Source: Reyranella sp.
Lineage (GTDB): Bacteria; Pseudomonadota; Alphaproteobacteria; Reyranellales; Reyranellaceae
DNA length: 64,000 nucleotides
NCBI GenBank assembly: GCA_019750135.1
Contig: JAIEOV010000022.1
Coordinates: forward strand, 310,001 to 374,000
Reading direction: 5' to 3'
The notes under the pieces are model-generated. The model searched no databases and was not told the origin of the DNA. It worked only from the letters and a program-made list of their open reading frames with translations. The position numbers were made by a program, and so were the translations under genes. This document shows, piece after piece, positions 7,788 to 16,996 of this stretch (positions within the stretch are counted from its first letter, which is position 1; each line of letters starts with the position of its first letter).

Positions 7788-8972
7788 GAACTGGCGCAGC
7801 GCTGCCAGCACGACCAGCACGCCGACCGCCATCACCACGCTGCCCAGCGAGATCACGTAGAGCGCGCGGCCGGGCGACAGTCGCGCCATGGCAGCGGCGA
7901 TCCAGAAGAACGGATCGTTGACGTGGCAGATCGCCATCGAGCCGGCGCCGACCGCGGCGGCGGCCAGCGTGCGGCCCATGGTGCTGTCGAGGCCGAGCGC
8001 GGGCAGCATCGGCTCGACCATGCCCGAGGCGGTGAGGATGGCGGTGAGCGAGTTGCCCTGCATGGTCTTGACGATGGCCGCGGCGAGGAACGGGGTCAGG
8101 ATGCCATAGCGCGGATGCAGCGCGTGCTCGGCCAGGAGCTCGGCCATGCCGGTCTCGTCGAACACGCGGCTCAGGCCGCCGGCGGCGCCGACGGCCAGCA
8201 GCAAGGGCGCCCAGCTGCGGCCGGCCAATGCCGATGGCTGCCACTTGCCGGCGAACAGCACGCCGAGCGTGATGGCGATGGCCGCCAGCATCAGCGGCTT
8301 GGAGATGCCGATGTAGAATTCGCGGGCGCCGCCCTTGCCCAGCGGCTCGCTCGGCATCTGCGCCACCGCCTGCACGATCAGCAGGGCGATCGGGATAGTG
8401 ACGGCGAGCCACGCCCAGCCGACGCGGCCCGGCGTCTTGCTCGCCGGCACCTGGCGCGAGACGAACCACCAGCCCAGCAACGCCGCGATCGCAGCAAGCG
8501 GCAGGCCGACCACGGCCAGGCTGCGCGGCGGGATCTTCATCACCGACGCGGCAGCGACGGCGAGCGGGGAGGGTGTCGCCAGGGCGGCGAAGGCGAGGAG
8601 GGTGAGGGCGAGGCCGAGAGCGCGGCGCGGCGCGTCCTGGCCAGCCGGCTGCAGCAGCGCGAGGCCGCCCGCCGCAGAAGCGCCGAGGCCGGCCAGCGCA
8701 CCGGCGGCGGCCGACGTGCCGGTGCCGAGCGGCTCGCGCAGCACCAGGCTGGAGACAAGCGCACCCGCGACCACCAGCAGTCCCAGCTGTTCGAGGGCCG
8801 CCGTGAAGCCCAGCCCGAATGCCTTGCCGACCGACATGAAGGTCATGTCGGCCGCGATCCCGTAGACCACGACTGTCGCCATGATGGCGAGGAAGACGGG
8901 CAGATGCAGGCGCTGGACCAGCAACACGATCGCGACGACGGCGAGCGGCAGGAGAAGAGAGGCGAGGAGCAT
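7782..8972 (-). CDS. GntP-family permease
   Basis: 396 residues from the ATG at 8972. An upstream ATG at 9032 would begin inside a palindromic repeat and encode MRSFASLRTTG, so it is rejected. The protein is almost entirely hydrophobic. GNSLTAILTASGMVEPMLPA and AGSMAICHVNDPFFWIAAAM (the HVNDxFFW signature) identify the gluconate:H+ symporter family. The family is usually about 440 residues, so this copy is slightly short. Substrates in the family are gluconate or related hydroxy acids; the one used here is unknown. The C terminus overlaps the ligase gene by 6 bases in convergent orientation. Confidence 0.8.
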   Translation of the reverse strand: MLLASLLLPLAVVAIVLLVQRLHLPVFLAIMATVVVYGIAADMTFMSVGKAFGLGFTAALEQLGLLVVAGALVSSLVLREPLGTGTSAAAGALAGLGASAAGGLALLQPAGQDAPRRALGLALTLLAFAALATPSPLAVAAASVMKIPPRSLAVVGLPLAAIAALLGWWFVSRQVPASKTPGRVGWAWLAVTIPIALLIVQAVAQMPSEPLGKGGAREFYIGISKPLMLAAIAITLGVLFAGKWQPSALAGRSWAPLLLAVGAAGGLSRVFDETGMAELLAEHALHPRYGILTPFLAAAIVKTMQGNSLTAILTASGMVEPMLPALGLDSTMGRTLAAAAVGAGSMAICHVNDPFFWIAAAMARLSPGRALYVISLGSVVMAVGVLVVLAALRQFL

Positions 8973-9003
8973 GACGGGCGCGACATTAGCCCAGGCAAAT
9001 CCC

Positions 9004-9076
9004 GTCGTCCTGAGCGAAGCGAAGGACCTCATCGCCGCTCGACTGGCATGAGATCCTTCGCTGCGCTCGGGATGAC
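9004..9076. repeat. Palindromic repeat, family 1 (copy A)
   Basis: Arms at 9004-9032 (GTCGTCCTGAGCGAAGCGAA...) and 9048-9076 (...TTCGCTGCGCTCGGGATGAC) are near-perfect inverse complements around a 15-base loop. The same word pair occurs at 45279-45344. It lies between the divergent GntP and GH5 genes and contributes misleading ATG codons to both. It is probably a dispersed REP-like element. Confidence 0.7.
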
Positions 9077-9095
9077 TGAGCGCTATAGTCGCACC

Positions 9096-10283
9096 GTGCG
9101 TCTCCTCCTCGCCCTGCTGCTGATCCTCGGCCTCGCCACCTCATCGCGCGCCGACACCATCGTGCGCATAGAAGGCAAGAACTTCATCGCGCCCGGCGGC
9201 GGCACGCTGCTGATCAAGGGCATCAGCCTCGGCAACTGGCTGATGCCTGAGGGCTACATGTTCAAGTTCGAGGTGGCGAAGTCACCGCGCCAGATCTACG
9301 GCGCCTTCGAGCGCCTGCTGGGCCATGAGCGCGCCCGGGCGTTCTGGCGGCAGTTCCGCGACACCTACATCACGCAGGACGACATCGCCTTCATCAAGTC
9401 GGTCGGCTTCAACACCGTGCGCATCCCGTTGCACTACCGGCTGTTCATGGATGCCGACGGCGAGATGACGGGCGAGGGCTGGTTCCTGCTCGATCGCGTG
9501 CTCGGCTGGGTGCGTGAGGCCGGTCTTTTCGCCATCGTCGACCTGCACGCCGCGCCTGGCGGCCAGACCGGCATCAACCACGATGATGGGCCGGGCTATC
9601 CCTTGATGTTCTACGTGCCGCGCGACCGGCTTCTGACGGTGAAGCTGTGGCGGGCGATCGCCCAGCGCTATGCCGGCAATCCGGCGATCCTGGGCTACGA
9701 CATCCTGAACGAGCCGATCGCGCCCTATCACGACGTCGCGACGCTCAATCCGCGGCTGGAACCTTTCTACAAGGAAGTGACGACCGCGATCCGCGAGGTC
9801 GATCCCGGCCGCGTCGTGATCCTGGCCGGCGGGCAGTGGAGCTCGAGCTTCGACATGTTCGGCACGCCGTTCGCCGACAACCTCGCCTACACGTATCATT
9901 CGTTCTGGGCGAGCACGAAGCGCGATTCAATCCAGCGGCACCTGAACTTCTCGGCGCGCTACGACGTGCCGCTGTTCCTGGGCGAGACCGGCGAGCTCAC
10001 CGACGAATGGAATGCCGGTTTCCGCAAGCTGCACGAGACGCACGGCATCGGCTGGTCGTTCTGGACCTACAAGAACCTCGACACGCCCTCGACCGTGGTC
10101 TCCATCCCGCGCCCCCAGGGTTGGAACGAAATCGTCGCCTTCGCCGACGGCAAGCGCACGACCAAGCCCGATGCGACGCTGATCGACCGCGCGATTGCCG
10201 AGTATCTGGACGGCATCCGTTTCAGGAACGGCGTGGTGCGGTGGAGCTATCTCGAGTCGCTGGGGTTGAAGGGATCTCCGTAG
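9096..10283 (+). CDS. Secreted glycoside hydrolase, family 5 (cellulase-like)
   Basis: 395 residues from the GTG at 9096, which gives a compact signal peptide (RLLLALLLILGLATSSRA-D). An ATG 24 bases upstream lies in a repeat. The (beta/alpha)8 fold shows KGISLGNWLMPEGYMF at its start, FIKSVGFNTVRIPLHY, and DLHAAPGGQ. The acid/base Glu is in GYDILNEP (about residue 206) and the nucleophile Glu in PLFLGETGE (about residue 296), followed by WSFWTYKNL. GH5 enzymes cleave beta-glucans and related polysaccharides with retention. The substrate specificity is not readable from sequence. Confidence 0.88.
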   Translation: MRLLLALLLILGLATSSRADTIVRIEGKNFIAPGGGTLLIKGISLGNWLMPEGYMFKFEVAKSPRQIYGAFERLLGHERARAFWRQFRDTYITQDDIAFIKSVGFNTVRIPLHYRLFMDADGEMTGEGWFLLDRVLGWVREAGLFAIVDLHAAPGGQTGINHDDGPGYPLMFYVPRDRLLTVKLWRAIAQRYAGNPAILGYDILNEPIAPYHDVATLNPRLEPFYKEVTTAIREVDPGRVVILAGGQWSSSFDMFGTPFADNLAYTYHSFWASTKRDSIQRHLNFSARYDVPLFLGETGELTDEWNAGFRKLHETHGIGWSFWTYKNLDTPSTVVSIPRPQGWNEIVAFADGKRTTKPDATLIDRAIAEYLDGIRFRNGVVRWSYLESLGLKGSP

Positions 10284-10284
10284 A

Positions 10285-11001
10285 TTACGACGCCAACCGC
10301 TTGGCGTGATGCTCGGCCAACGCCTTCAGCGCGGCTTCGCCGTCACCCTTGAAGGTGGGGCCGTGCATCAGGGCGATGGTGCCGGGCTTCAGCGCCGCCA
10401 GCCGGCGCAGGGTCGGTGCGGCCTGCGGTGTGGCGGGCATGAAGGGCACCGCCTTCTCGGTGGCGATGGCCGGCTCGACGATGTCGCCGGTGGTCGTCGC
10501 GGGGCAGGGACCGAACTGGGTGAACAGGTCGCTGCTGAACAGCGTGCCCGTGGTCTCCTCGTAGATCACGCCGGCGTCCCAGTTGTGCGGCACGTGCGGC
10601 GTGTCGATCCAGCGCACCTTCCGGGTCCCGAGGTCCAGCACCTCGTCGTTCTTGAGTGCGCGCGGCGGCCGGTCGGCCATGTCGGTCAGCCAGATGTTGC
10701 AGCCCACCTGGCCGTGCGCCGGCGTGGCGTTGGGCGCGGCGGCCAGCCACTGGTTCAACGCGCCGCTTTCGTCGGCCTCGACATGGCTGCAGGTCGTCCA
10801 ACAGAGCTTGTCGAGCGGGATTACGCGCTTCACCGCTTCGGAGATCAGCGGGAACAGCGAGCGCTGCCCGTAATGGAACAGCAACGGCTGATCGTCATCG
10901 ATCAGGAACTGGTTGAAGGTGAATCCGTTGGGCCCGATCTGGGGCACGAAGGTCGACAGGCGATAGATCTTGTTGGCGATCTCGGAGACTTCGGTCTTCA
11001 T
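10285..11001 (-). CDS. MBL-fold protein, ODP (flavodiiron-like di-iron) type
   Basis: 238 residues from the ATG at 11001, preceded by GGAG. The usual HxHxDH of metallo-beta-lactamases is replaced by TCSHVEADESGAL, the H-x-E-x-D pattern of the oxygen-binding di-iron proteins related to the FprA/flavodiiron metallo domain. Further ligand candidates are H in DTPHVPHNWDAG, D in LFSSDLFTQFG and H in IALMHGPTF. No flavodoxin domain is attached. A role as an O2 or redox sensor or reductase is inferred from the family only. Its stop lies 1 base from the GH5 stop (convergent). Confidence 0.75.
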   Translation of the reverse strand: MKTEVSEIANKIYRLSTFVPQIGPNGFTFNQFLIDDDQPLLFHYGQRSLFPLISEAVKRVIPLDKLCWTTCSHVEADESGALNQWLAAAPNATPAHGQVGCNIWLTDMADRPPRALKNDEVLDLGTRKVRWIDTPHVPHNWDAGVIYEETTGTLFSSDLFTQFGPCPATTTGDIVEPAIATEKAVPFMPATPQAAPTLRRLAALKPGTIALMHGPTFKGDGEAALKALAEHHAKRLAS

Positions 11002-11053
11002 GGAAAGCTCCAGGTAGGTTGTAGCTTTGAGTGTGCCCCGCCTTCCTGCCAAT

Positions 11054-11941
11054 CTATGACAGCACCTCAAGCAGCTTCTTATTGAATGCCTCGGCCGCCT
11101 CATAGGCAACCCAGTGGCCGGCTCCCTCGATCACGTGCATCTTGAAGTCCGGTTGCAGCGCGGTGAACAGGTCGATGCGTTCCTGGATGTGCGGATAGGT
11201 CGTCGAATCGAACTCGCCCCAGATGCCGGTCAACGGTGTCTTCACCCGCGGCAGCACTTCGCTGAGCTTGTAGGCTTGGCCCATGTTGCGGCTGCGCGTC
11301 TTGGCGCGCGTGGTGTTCATGATCTGCATGTGGATCGCGACGCCATCGACGTTGGCGGGATCGTGCAGCATCAGGATCTCGAGATTGCGCCGCGCCTCGG
11401 CGGCCAGGATCTCGGCCGGCATCTCGGCCAGAAGCTTGCGCAGCTTCGGTCCGGGCTTGCGCGTCGCCTTGAGCCCGCCGGCGCCGACCATGACGATGCG
11501 TCGGATGCGCTCGGAGAACAGCGTGGCGATGTGGCCCGCCACCATGCCGCCGAAGGAGAAGCCGGTGATGGCGAAATCCTTGCCCTCCGGCAGCAGCTCC
11601 TTCATCGCGGTCTCGACGCAATGTGTCACCGACCAGATATCGCGCACGTCGTCCGGCGGATCGCTGTCGCCCAGGCCCGGCATGTCGGCGGCGTAGATCG
11701 TGAAATGCTGCGACAAGGGCTGCACGTTGCGGATCCAGTGGATCCACGAGCCGGACCCGCCGTGGAACAGCAGCAGGATCGGCTTGCCGGAGTTCTCCTC
11801 CCAGATGTGCCACATCATCTTGCCGCCATTGCCCATCGGCACGCGCACCTTGCGCGACGCGCTGGCCTCGACGGTGGCGATGTGCTCGGCGGCGGTGCGG
11901 CCGTCCGGCATGCGCGGGACGGCCGAGAAATCGAGGCTCAT
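11054..11941 (-). CDS. Alpha/beta-fold hydrolase
   Basis: 295 residues. The oxyanion region is LLLFHGGSGSWIHWIRNV, the nucleophile elbow GFSFGGMVA, the acid probably in GIWGEFDSTTYPH, and the catalytic His in VIEGAGHWVAYE, all in the right order for a Ser-Asp-His hydrolase of the C-C hydrolase/haloperoxidase type. Its ATG overlaps the stop of the upstream serine hydrolase gene (ATGA, 11938-11941), so the two are translationally coupled. The substrate is unknown. Confidence 0.82.
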   Translation of the reverse strand: MSLDFSAVPRMPDGRTAAEHIATVEASASRKVRVPMGNGGKMMWHIWEENSGKPILLLFHGGSGSWIHWIRNVQPLSQHFTIYAADMPGLGDSDPPDDVRDIWSVTHCVETAMKELLPEGKDFAITGFSFGGMVAGHIATLFSERIRRIVMVGAGGLKATRKPGPKLRKLLAEMPAEILAAEARRNLEILMLHDPANVDGVAIHMQIMNTTRAKTRSRNMGQAYKLSEVLPRVKTPLTGIWGEFDSTTYPHIQERIDLFTALQPDFKMHVIEGAGHWVAYEAAEAFNKKLLEVLS

Positions 11942-12993
11942 TTGTCGAGAGCCCCCAACAGACGCTCGACGAAGCCCGGCGCCTGCTTGCGATCGATCCA
12001 GCGCAGGACCGTCACCAGGTCGTTGTCCGGATCGATCCAGACGATGTGGCTGCCCCAGCCCAGCGCGAAGTAGCTGCGCTCCGACGCCGCCGCGAACTGG
12101 CGCTTGTTGGTGTTGAGCCACCACATCAGCCCGTAGAACGGCGCGACCGGGCAGGGTTTTACAAGTTCGTTGGTCCAGCCTGAGGGCAGGAGCGGCTTGC
12201 CGTCCCACGTGCCGCCCTTGGCGACGAGCAGACCCATCAGCGCCAGATCGCGCGCCGAGATCACGATGCCGCCGCCCCAGTGGCCGCCGCCCGGCACCGA
12301 AGTCATGGGTTTGCCATCGATGGTGACGGTCGAGTTGCGATAGCCGTCCCACTTCCAGTCCTGCGAGGCGCCGATCGGATCCATGATGCGCCGCTTCAGC
12401 ACCGACGGCAGCGGCTCCTTGAAGAGCTGCAGCAGCGACAGCGACAGCCGGTTCACGCGCACGTCGTTGTATTCGTAGAACGTGCCCGGCTTCTTGAGCT
12501 GGCGTCGCGTGCCCTTGGGCGCTTCCGCGACGGCGAGCCCGACCACGCGGTTGTGGTCGATGCGATCCTCCTTGTCGAACAGCGTGCCCTGCCATTCGCT
12601 GGTCTGGGTCAGCAGATGCCGCCAGGTGATGTCCTTGTTCTGCTCGCTGGCGAACCCGTCATCGAGCGCCGAAGGCCCGACCTTGTCGTCGAGGTCCTTG
12701 ATCAGCCCGTCGCCGACGGCGAGGCCCGCCAGCAGGGCCAAAAAGCTCTTGGCGACGCTGAAGGTCATGTCGGGACGCCCGACGTCGCCCCATTCGGCCA
12801 GCACCTTGCCGCCTCGATAGACGATGCCCGAGTGACCGCCGCGCGGCGTCACCGGTCCCAGCACCTCGTTGTCGGGGGCTTTTTCGCCCGAATCGAAGGT
12901 CATCACGAACTGGCCGTCCGGCATCTTCATGCTTGCGGGCCACTTGGACTCGGCGGCCTTGGCGTAGGCGATCGCCTCTTTCAGTTCATTCAT
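11938..12993 (-). CDS. Serine hydrolase, beta-lactamase/class C-like
   Basis: 351 residues from the ATG at 12993 (another ATG lies at 13008). The SxxK motif is SVAKSF, the YxN motif is YEYNDVR, and GGHWGGGIVISARDLALMG fits the family's third block; together these mark the beta-lactamase/DD-peptidase/esterase fold. There is no signal peptide, so it should act in the cytoplasm, more like esterases or 6-aminohexanoate hydrolases than like a secreted penicillin-interactive enzyme. It is coupled by a 4-base overlap to the alpha/beta hydrolase. Confidence 0.82.
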   Translation of the reverse strand: MNELKEAIAYAKAAESKWPASMKMPDGQFVMTFDSGEKAPDNEVLGPVTPRGGHSGIVYRGGKVLAEWGDVGRPDMTFSVAKSFLALLAGLAVGDGLIKDLDDKVGPSALDDGFASEQNKDITWRHLLTQTSEWQGTLFDKEDRIDHNRVVGLAVAEAPKGTRRQLKKPGTFYEYNDVRVNRLSLSLLQLFKEPLPSVLKRRIMDPIGASQDWKWDGYRNSTVTIDGKPMTSVPGGGHWGGGIVISARDLALMGLLVAKGGTWDGKPLLPSGWTNELVKPCPVAPFYGLMWWLNTNKRQFAAASERSYFALGWGSHIVWIDPDNDLVTVLRWIDRKQAPGFVERLLGALDK

Positions 12994-13044
12994 GCCCGCA
13001 ATCAACATTGGAGCCTGCCCGGGGGCAAGCGTAGAAAACGCATC

Positions 13045-14103
13045 ATGATCCCCTCTTCCAAGCAGGCGCCCAGTTCGATCACCATCCGCCGACCCGACGA
13101 CTGGCACGTCCATCTGCGCGATGGGCCGATGCTGCAGGCCTGCGCCGTGCATACGGCGCGCCAGTTCGCCCGTGCCGTCATCATGCCCAACCTGGTGCCG
13201 CCGGTGACCCGCATGGCGGAGGCAGCCGCCTATCGCGACAGAATCCGCAGAGCGGTTCCGGCCGGGCTCACCTTCGAGCCGCTGATGACCTGCTACCTGA
13301 CCGACGGCGCCGACCCGGTCGAGCTGGCCAGCGGCAAGCAGCAGGGCGTGTGGGTGGCGGCCAAGCTCTACCCGGCACATGCCACGACGAACTCGGCGCA
13401 CGGCGTCACCTCGATGGACAAGATCGCTCGCGGCCTCGAGGCGATGGAGAGGGCAGGCATGCCGCTCCTGGTCCATGGCGAGGTGACCGATGCCGACGTC
13501 GACATCTTCGACCGCGAGGCGGTGTTCCTGGACAAGGTGCTCGCGCCCTTGCTGCGCCGGCATCAGGGGCTCAAGGTCGTGCTCGAGCACATCACGACCA
13601 AGGAAGGCGTGGCCTTCGTCGAAGCGAACGGCGCGCGCATGGGCGGCACCATCACGCCGCATCACTTGAGCTACAACCGCAACGCTATCTTCAAGGGCGG
13701 CATCCGTCCGCACCTCTACTGTCTGCCGATCGCCAAAAGCGAGGAGCACCGCCTGGCGCTGCGCCGCGCCGCGACCTCAGGCAGTGCGCAGTTCTTCCTC
13801 GGCACCGACACCGCGCCGCACACCGCCGACACCAAGGAATGCGCCTGCGGCTGCGCCGGCATCTTCAATGCACCGGTCGCGATGCAGGTCTACACCCAGA
13901 TCTTCGCCGAGGAGAATGCGCTGGATCGGTTGGAAGCCTTCGCGTCGCTGAACGGTCCGCGCTTCTACGGGCTGCTACCGAACGAGGAACGTATCACTCT
14001 GCGAGCGGGCACGCTCGACGCACCGGAGCGCATCGAGGTCCCAGGTGGCGACAAGAGCGTCGTGGTCTTCCGTCCCGATACGCCGGTTGAGTGGTCGTTC
14101 TGA
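13045..14103 (+). CDS. pyrC: Dihydroorotase (class II, PyrC type)
   Basis: 352 residues. It catalyses ring closure of N-carbamoyl-L-aspartate to dihydroorotate in pyrimidine synthesis. Zinc ligands appear in DDWHVHLRDG, in AKLYPAHAT (the carbamylated Lys), in LVHGEV and in VVLEHITTK; the catalytic Asp is in FFLGTDTAPH. The length and motif order match the E. coli PyrC class. The start at 13045 gives the usual short N terminus before ITIRRPDDWH; the frame extends upstream to 12280, but that part is antisense to the serine hydrolase. No other pyr genes are nearby. Confidence 0.95.
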   Translation: MIPSSKQAPSSITIRRPDDWHVHLRDGPMLQACAVHTARQFARAVIMPNLVPPVTRMAEAAAYRDRIRRAVPAGLTFEPLMTCYLTDGADPVELASGKQQGVWVAAKLYPAHATTNSAHGVTSMDKIARGLEAMERAGMPLLVHGEVTDADVDIFDREAVFLDKVLAPLLRRHQGLKVVLEHITTKEGVAFVEANGARMGGTITPHHLSYNRNAIFKGGIRPHLYCLPIAKSEEHRLALRRAATSGSAQFFLGTDTAPHTADTKECACGCAGIFNAPVAMQVYTQIFAEENALDRLEAFASLNGPRFYGLLPNEERITLRAGTLDAPERIEVPGGDKSVVVFRPDTPVEWSF

Positions 14104-14200
14104 TCTTGCCGGAACGCGGACCTCCAGGTCCGCATCATGATCATGAGCGGACCTGGAGGTCCGCGCTCCGGCAAGAGCATGACACGCCACTGGAGTGGCG
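14104..14200. repeat. Palindromic repeat, family 2 (copy A)
   Basis: TCTTGCCGG at 14104 pairs with CCGGCAAGA ending at 14176. Inside, GCGGACCTCCAGGTCCGC is repeated in inverse as GCGGACCTGGAGGTCCGC around the loop ATCATGATCATGA. A second small palindrome, CGCCACTGGAGTGGCG (14185-14200), follows. The element lies directly after the pyrC stop and may act as its terminator. Confidence 0.75.
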
Positions 14201-14225
14201 CGGCCCCAGCGTCTATTTTTAGTCC

Positions 14226-15026
14226 ATGAGCAAAAGAGGCATTCCCGCCGGCGCCGTCGTGCGCGGCACCGACAAAGGCTATGACCATTCCCCCTCGACG
14301 CCCGTGCTGAAGCCCGGCAGCGAGCGGCCAGTCGAGAAATTCGACCAGAAATACCCCTACCTGCGGCCGCGCGATGCGGCGACGCTGATCCTGGTGCGCC
14401 AGCGCGGCAAGGTCCCCGAGGTGCTGCTGGGCTGTCGCGACGCCAAGCACGCCTTCATGCCCAACCGCTACGTCTTCCCCGGCGGTCGTGTCGACCCGGC
14501 CGATGCGCGCGTACCGGTCGCGACGCCGCTCGACCGCTTCGTCGACGAGCGCCTGCGCAAGGCCGCGACCGCGCAGCGCGCGCGGGCGCTTGCCGTCGCC
14601 GCCGTGCGCGAGACCTTCGAGGAGACCGGCCTGATGCTGGCCAAGCCATTCAAGAACGGTGCGCCCCAGGAGGATTTCGGCGAGCATTGGCATGGCTTTC
14701 TCGACAAGGGCATGGGTCCGGCACTGGATTGCCTCGACCTGATCGCCCGCGCCGTCACGCCGCCCGGCAGGCCGCGCCGCTTCAATGCGCGCTTCTTCAT
14801 GGCGCGCGCCGAGGATGCGACCGGCGACATCCGCCATTCCAGCGAGCTTGGCGACATCCGCTGGGTGAAGCTCGACGAGGCACGCGAGCTGCCGCTGCCC
14901 ACCATCACCGGGCTCATCCTGGGCGAGATCGGAAGGCTGGTGAAGGAGCCGCCCAACCGCAAGCGGCAACGCAAGATCCCGTTGTTCACCACGGTGCATC
15001 GCAAGCACCTGATGCTCGAGGAGTAG
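14226..15026 (+). CDS. NUDIX hydrolase
   Basis: 266 residues. The Nudix box is split by an insertion: FPGGRVDPAD near residue 80, then, after about 40 residues, AVAAVRETFEETGLML supplies the REXXEEXG metal-binding part. A relatively long N terminus (PAGAVVRGTDKGYDHSPSTP) precedes the fold. Proteins of this class resemble the NUDT19/CoA-diphosphatase group, but the substrate is not determined. The regB gene starts 4 bases after the stop, so the three genes NUDIX-regB-regA may share a transcript. Confidence 0.82.
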   Translation: MSKRGIPAGAVVRGTDKGYDHSPSTPVLKPGSERPVEKFDQKYPYLRPRDAATLILVRQRGKVPEVLLGCRDAKHAFMPNRYVFPGGRVDPADARVPVATPLDRFVDERLRKAATAQRARALAVAAVRETFEETGLMLAKPFKNGAPQEDFGEHWHGFLDKGMGPALDCLDLIARAVTPPGRPRRFNARFFMARAEDATGDIRHSSELGDIRWVKLDEARELPLPTITGLILGEIGRLVKEPPNRKRQRKIPLFTTVHRKHLMLEE

Positions 15027-15030
15027 CGGC

Positions 15031-16344
15031 ATGGCGGGGCGCGCCGAGGTGGTCTCGACGCCCGCCACCGGCCTGCCGCCGCGCGGCGGCGTTCGCCTTC
15101 GCACGCTGGTCCTGATCCGCTGGGCCGCCGTCGCCGGTCAGCTCTTCACCGCCGCCGTGGTCCATTGGGGTCTCAATTTCACCCTGCCGGTGCTGGCGGT
15201 GGGCGGCGCCATTGCGCTGTCGGCGCTGCTCAACCTGACGGTGAGCCTGGGGCGTCCGGCATCGGCGCGCATCGACGATCGCGAGGCCACCATCTTCCTC
15301 GCCTTCGACATCCTGCAGCTCGCGGTGCTGCTCTATCTCACGGGCGGCCTGATCAATCCGTTCTCGCTGCTGCTGCTGGCGCCGGTGGCGATCGGCGCCA
15401 CCATCCTGTCGCTATCGAGCAACGTCGCGCTGTCACTGCTCACCATCATCAGCATCGGCCTGCTCGGCCTGTTCCATCAGCCGCTGCCCTGGCGCGGCCC
15501 GCCGCCGGCGCTGCCGGAGATCTACCAGACCGGCGCCTGGGCAGGCCTCACGCTCACCACGCTGCTGGTGACGCTCTACGGCTGGCGGCTGGCCGAGGAG
15601 CAGCGCCAGATGGCGGCCGCTCTCGCCGCCGCGCAGGCCGCGCTCGAGCGCGAGCAGCGCATGTCGGCCCTGGGCGCGCTGGCCGCCGCGGCGGCGCACG
15701 AGCTCGGCACGCCGCTCTCGACCATCGCCGTCGTCACCAAGGAGATGCTGCGCGAGGTCGAGGCCGACGACCCTCTGCGCGAGGACGTCGAGCTGCTGTC
15801 ATCGGAGTCCGAGCGCTGCCGCACCATCCTGGCGCGCCTGTCGGTCGATCCGGCGGGCGACGTGTCGGACGCCTACGCCCTGGTGCCCCTGCCGGCCCTG
15901 ATCGAGGCGGCGGCGCAGCATTCCGAGCGCGAGGGCATCGCCATCAGCTTCAAGTCGGGCCCGGTCGGCGAGGGCGTGCCGACCACGGCGCCCATCCAGG
16001 TGCGCAGCCCGGAGATCACCCAGGGCATCGGCAACATCGTGCAGAACGCCGTGTCGTTCGCCCGCCACGAGGTCGAGATCAGGACACGCTGGACGGCGGC
16101 CTGGTCGGAGGTCGAGGTCTCCGACGACGGGCCGGGCTTCTCCGAGGCGCTGCTCGACGAGCTGGGCACGCCCTTCATCTCGACGCGCCAGGGCGAGGAA
16201 GGACACATGGGATTGGGTGTCTTCATCGCCAAAACGCTATTGGAACGAACCGGGGCCACCGTGACTTTCGGTAACCGCCGGGGAACGACGGGTGGCGCGC
16301 TGGTTTCCGTGCGCTGGCCAAACCCCGTCTTCAAGGCTACATAG
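15031..16344 (+). CDS. regB: Redox sensor histidine kinase RegB/PrrB/ActS
   Basis: 437 residues. About six hydrophobic segments lie in the first 185. GGLINPF at residues 105-111 is the GGxxNPF quinone-binding motif of RegB. The H-box is AAAAHELGTPLST (His223), and the cytoplasmic redox-active Cys of the family is present as SERCRTIL (Cys263). Kinase ATP-binding motifs follow (GIGNIVQNAVSFA, DDGPGF, MGLGVFI). The family senses the ubiquinone pool and controls energy metabolism genes through RegA, which is encoded 23 bases downstream. Confidence 0.92.
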   Translation: MAGRAEVVSTPATGLPPRGGVRLRTLVLIRWAAVAGQLFTAAVVHWGLNFTLPVLAVGGAIALSALLNLTVSLGRPASARIDDREATIFLAFDILQLAVLLYLTGGLINPFSLLLLAPVAIGATILSLSSNVALSLLTIISIGLLGLFHQPLPWRGPPPALPEIYQTGAWAGLTLTTLLVTLYGWRLAEEQRQMAAALAAAQAALEREQRMSALGALAAAAAHELGTPLSTIAVVTKEMLREVEADDPLREDVELLSSESERCRTILARLSVDPAGDVSDAYALVPLPALIEAAAQHSEREGIAISFKSGPVGEGVPTTAPIQVRSPEITQGIGNIVQNAVSFARHEVEIRTRWTAAWSEVEVSDDGPGFSEALLDELGTPFISTRQGEEGHMGLGVFIAKTLLERTGATVTFGNRRGTTGGALVSVRWPNPVFKAT

Positions 16345-16367
16345 CGGCCGATGTCGAAGGAGCAGCC

Positions 16368-16958
16368 ATGAGCCAGGACACAGGCGCCAACCGCCCCGTG
16401 TCGCCCGCCATAGCCGGCGCGACGGCCAACAAGGATCGTACGCTGTTGATCGCCGATGACGATGCCGCGTTCCGCAACCGCATCGCGCGGGCGCTGGAGC
16501 TGCGCGGCTTCATCGTGACGGCCGTCGGCTCGGTCGCCGAGGCCCTGGCGCAGACCGCGCGGCCGCCCGCGTTCGCCGTGCTCGACCTGCGGCTGGGCGA
16601 CGGCAACGGCCTGGAGCTGGTGGGTCCCTTGCGCCAGGCGCGGCCCGACATCCGCATCGTCGTGCTGACCGGCTACGGCAACATCGCCACCGCCGTCGCC
16701 GCGGTGAAGGAAGGCGCCGTCGATTACCTCGCCAAGCCGGCCGACGCCGACGCCATCGAGCAGGCGCTGACCGCGCACGGCCGTAAGCTGCCGCCGCCGC
16801 CCAGCAACCCGATGTCGGCCGACCGCGTACGCTGGGAGCATATCCAGCGCGTGTTCGAGCAGTGCGATCGCAACGTCTCTGAGACGGCGCGCCGGCTCAA
16901 CATGCATCGGCGCACCTTGCAGCGCATCCTCGGCAAGCACGCCCCGCGCGAGCACTGA
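16368..16958 (+). CDS. regA: Response regulator RegA/PrrA/ActR
   Basis: 196 residues. The receiver domain has the acidic pocket LLIADDDAAF, the phospho-acceptor Asp73 in AVLDLRLGDG, Thr in VVLTGYG, and Lys in YLAKPAD. A Pro linker (PPPPSNP) joins it to a Fis-type helix-turn-helix (CDRNVSETARRLNMHRRTLQ), which is the RegA hallmark and is nearly invariant in alphaproteobacteria. AAGGAG precedes the ATG. It should be phosphorylated by RegB and regulate photosynthesis/respiration-type genes; targets are not visible here. Confidence 0.93.
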   Translation: MSQDTGANRPVSPAIAGATANKDRTLLIADDDAAFRNRIARALELRGFIVTAVGSVAEALAQTARPPAFAVLDLRLGDGNGLELVGPLRQARPDIRIVVLTGYGNIATAVAAVKEGAVDYLAKPADADAIEQALTAHGRKLPPPPSNPMSADRVRWEHIQRVFEQCDRNVSETARRLNMHRRTLQRILGKHAPREH

Positions 16959-16996
16959 TCACCGTCCAGCTCCTGCTCAATGCACTGGCGCTGGGC

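Noticed and set aside
9004..9076. Possible CRISPR or attachment-site interpretation of the palindromic elements
   Set aside because: They are isolated inverted repeats, not regularly spaced direct repeats, and no cas gene or integrase is present.
7923..9095. Long upstream extension of the GH5 frame (to a 786-codon ORF)
   Set aside because: It is antisense to the GntP permease, with Arg/Gln/Gly-rich composition and no domain. The signal peptide appears only at the GTG 9096.
12280..13044. Upstream extension of the pyrC frame
   Set aside because: Antisense to the serine hydrolase. Dihydroorotase homologues begin close to the ATG at 13045.
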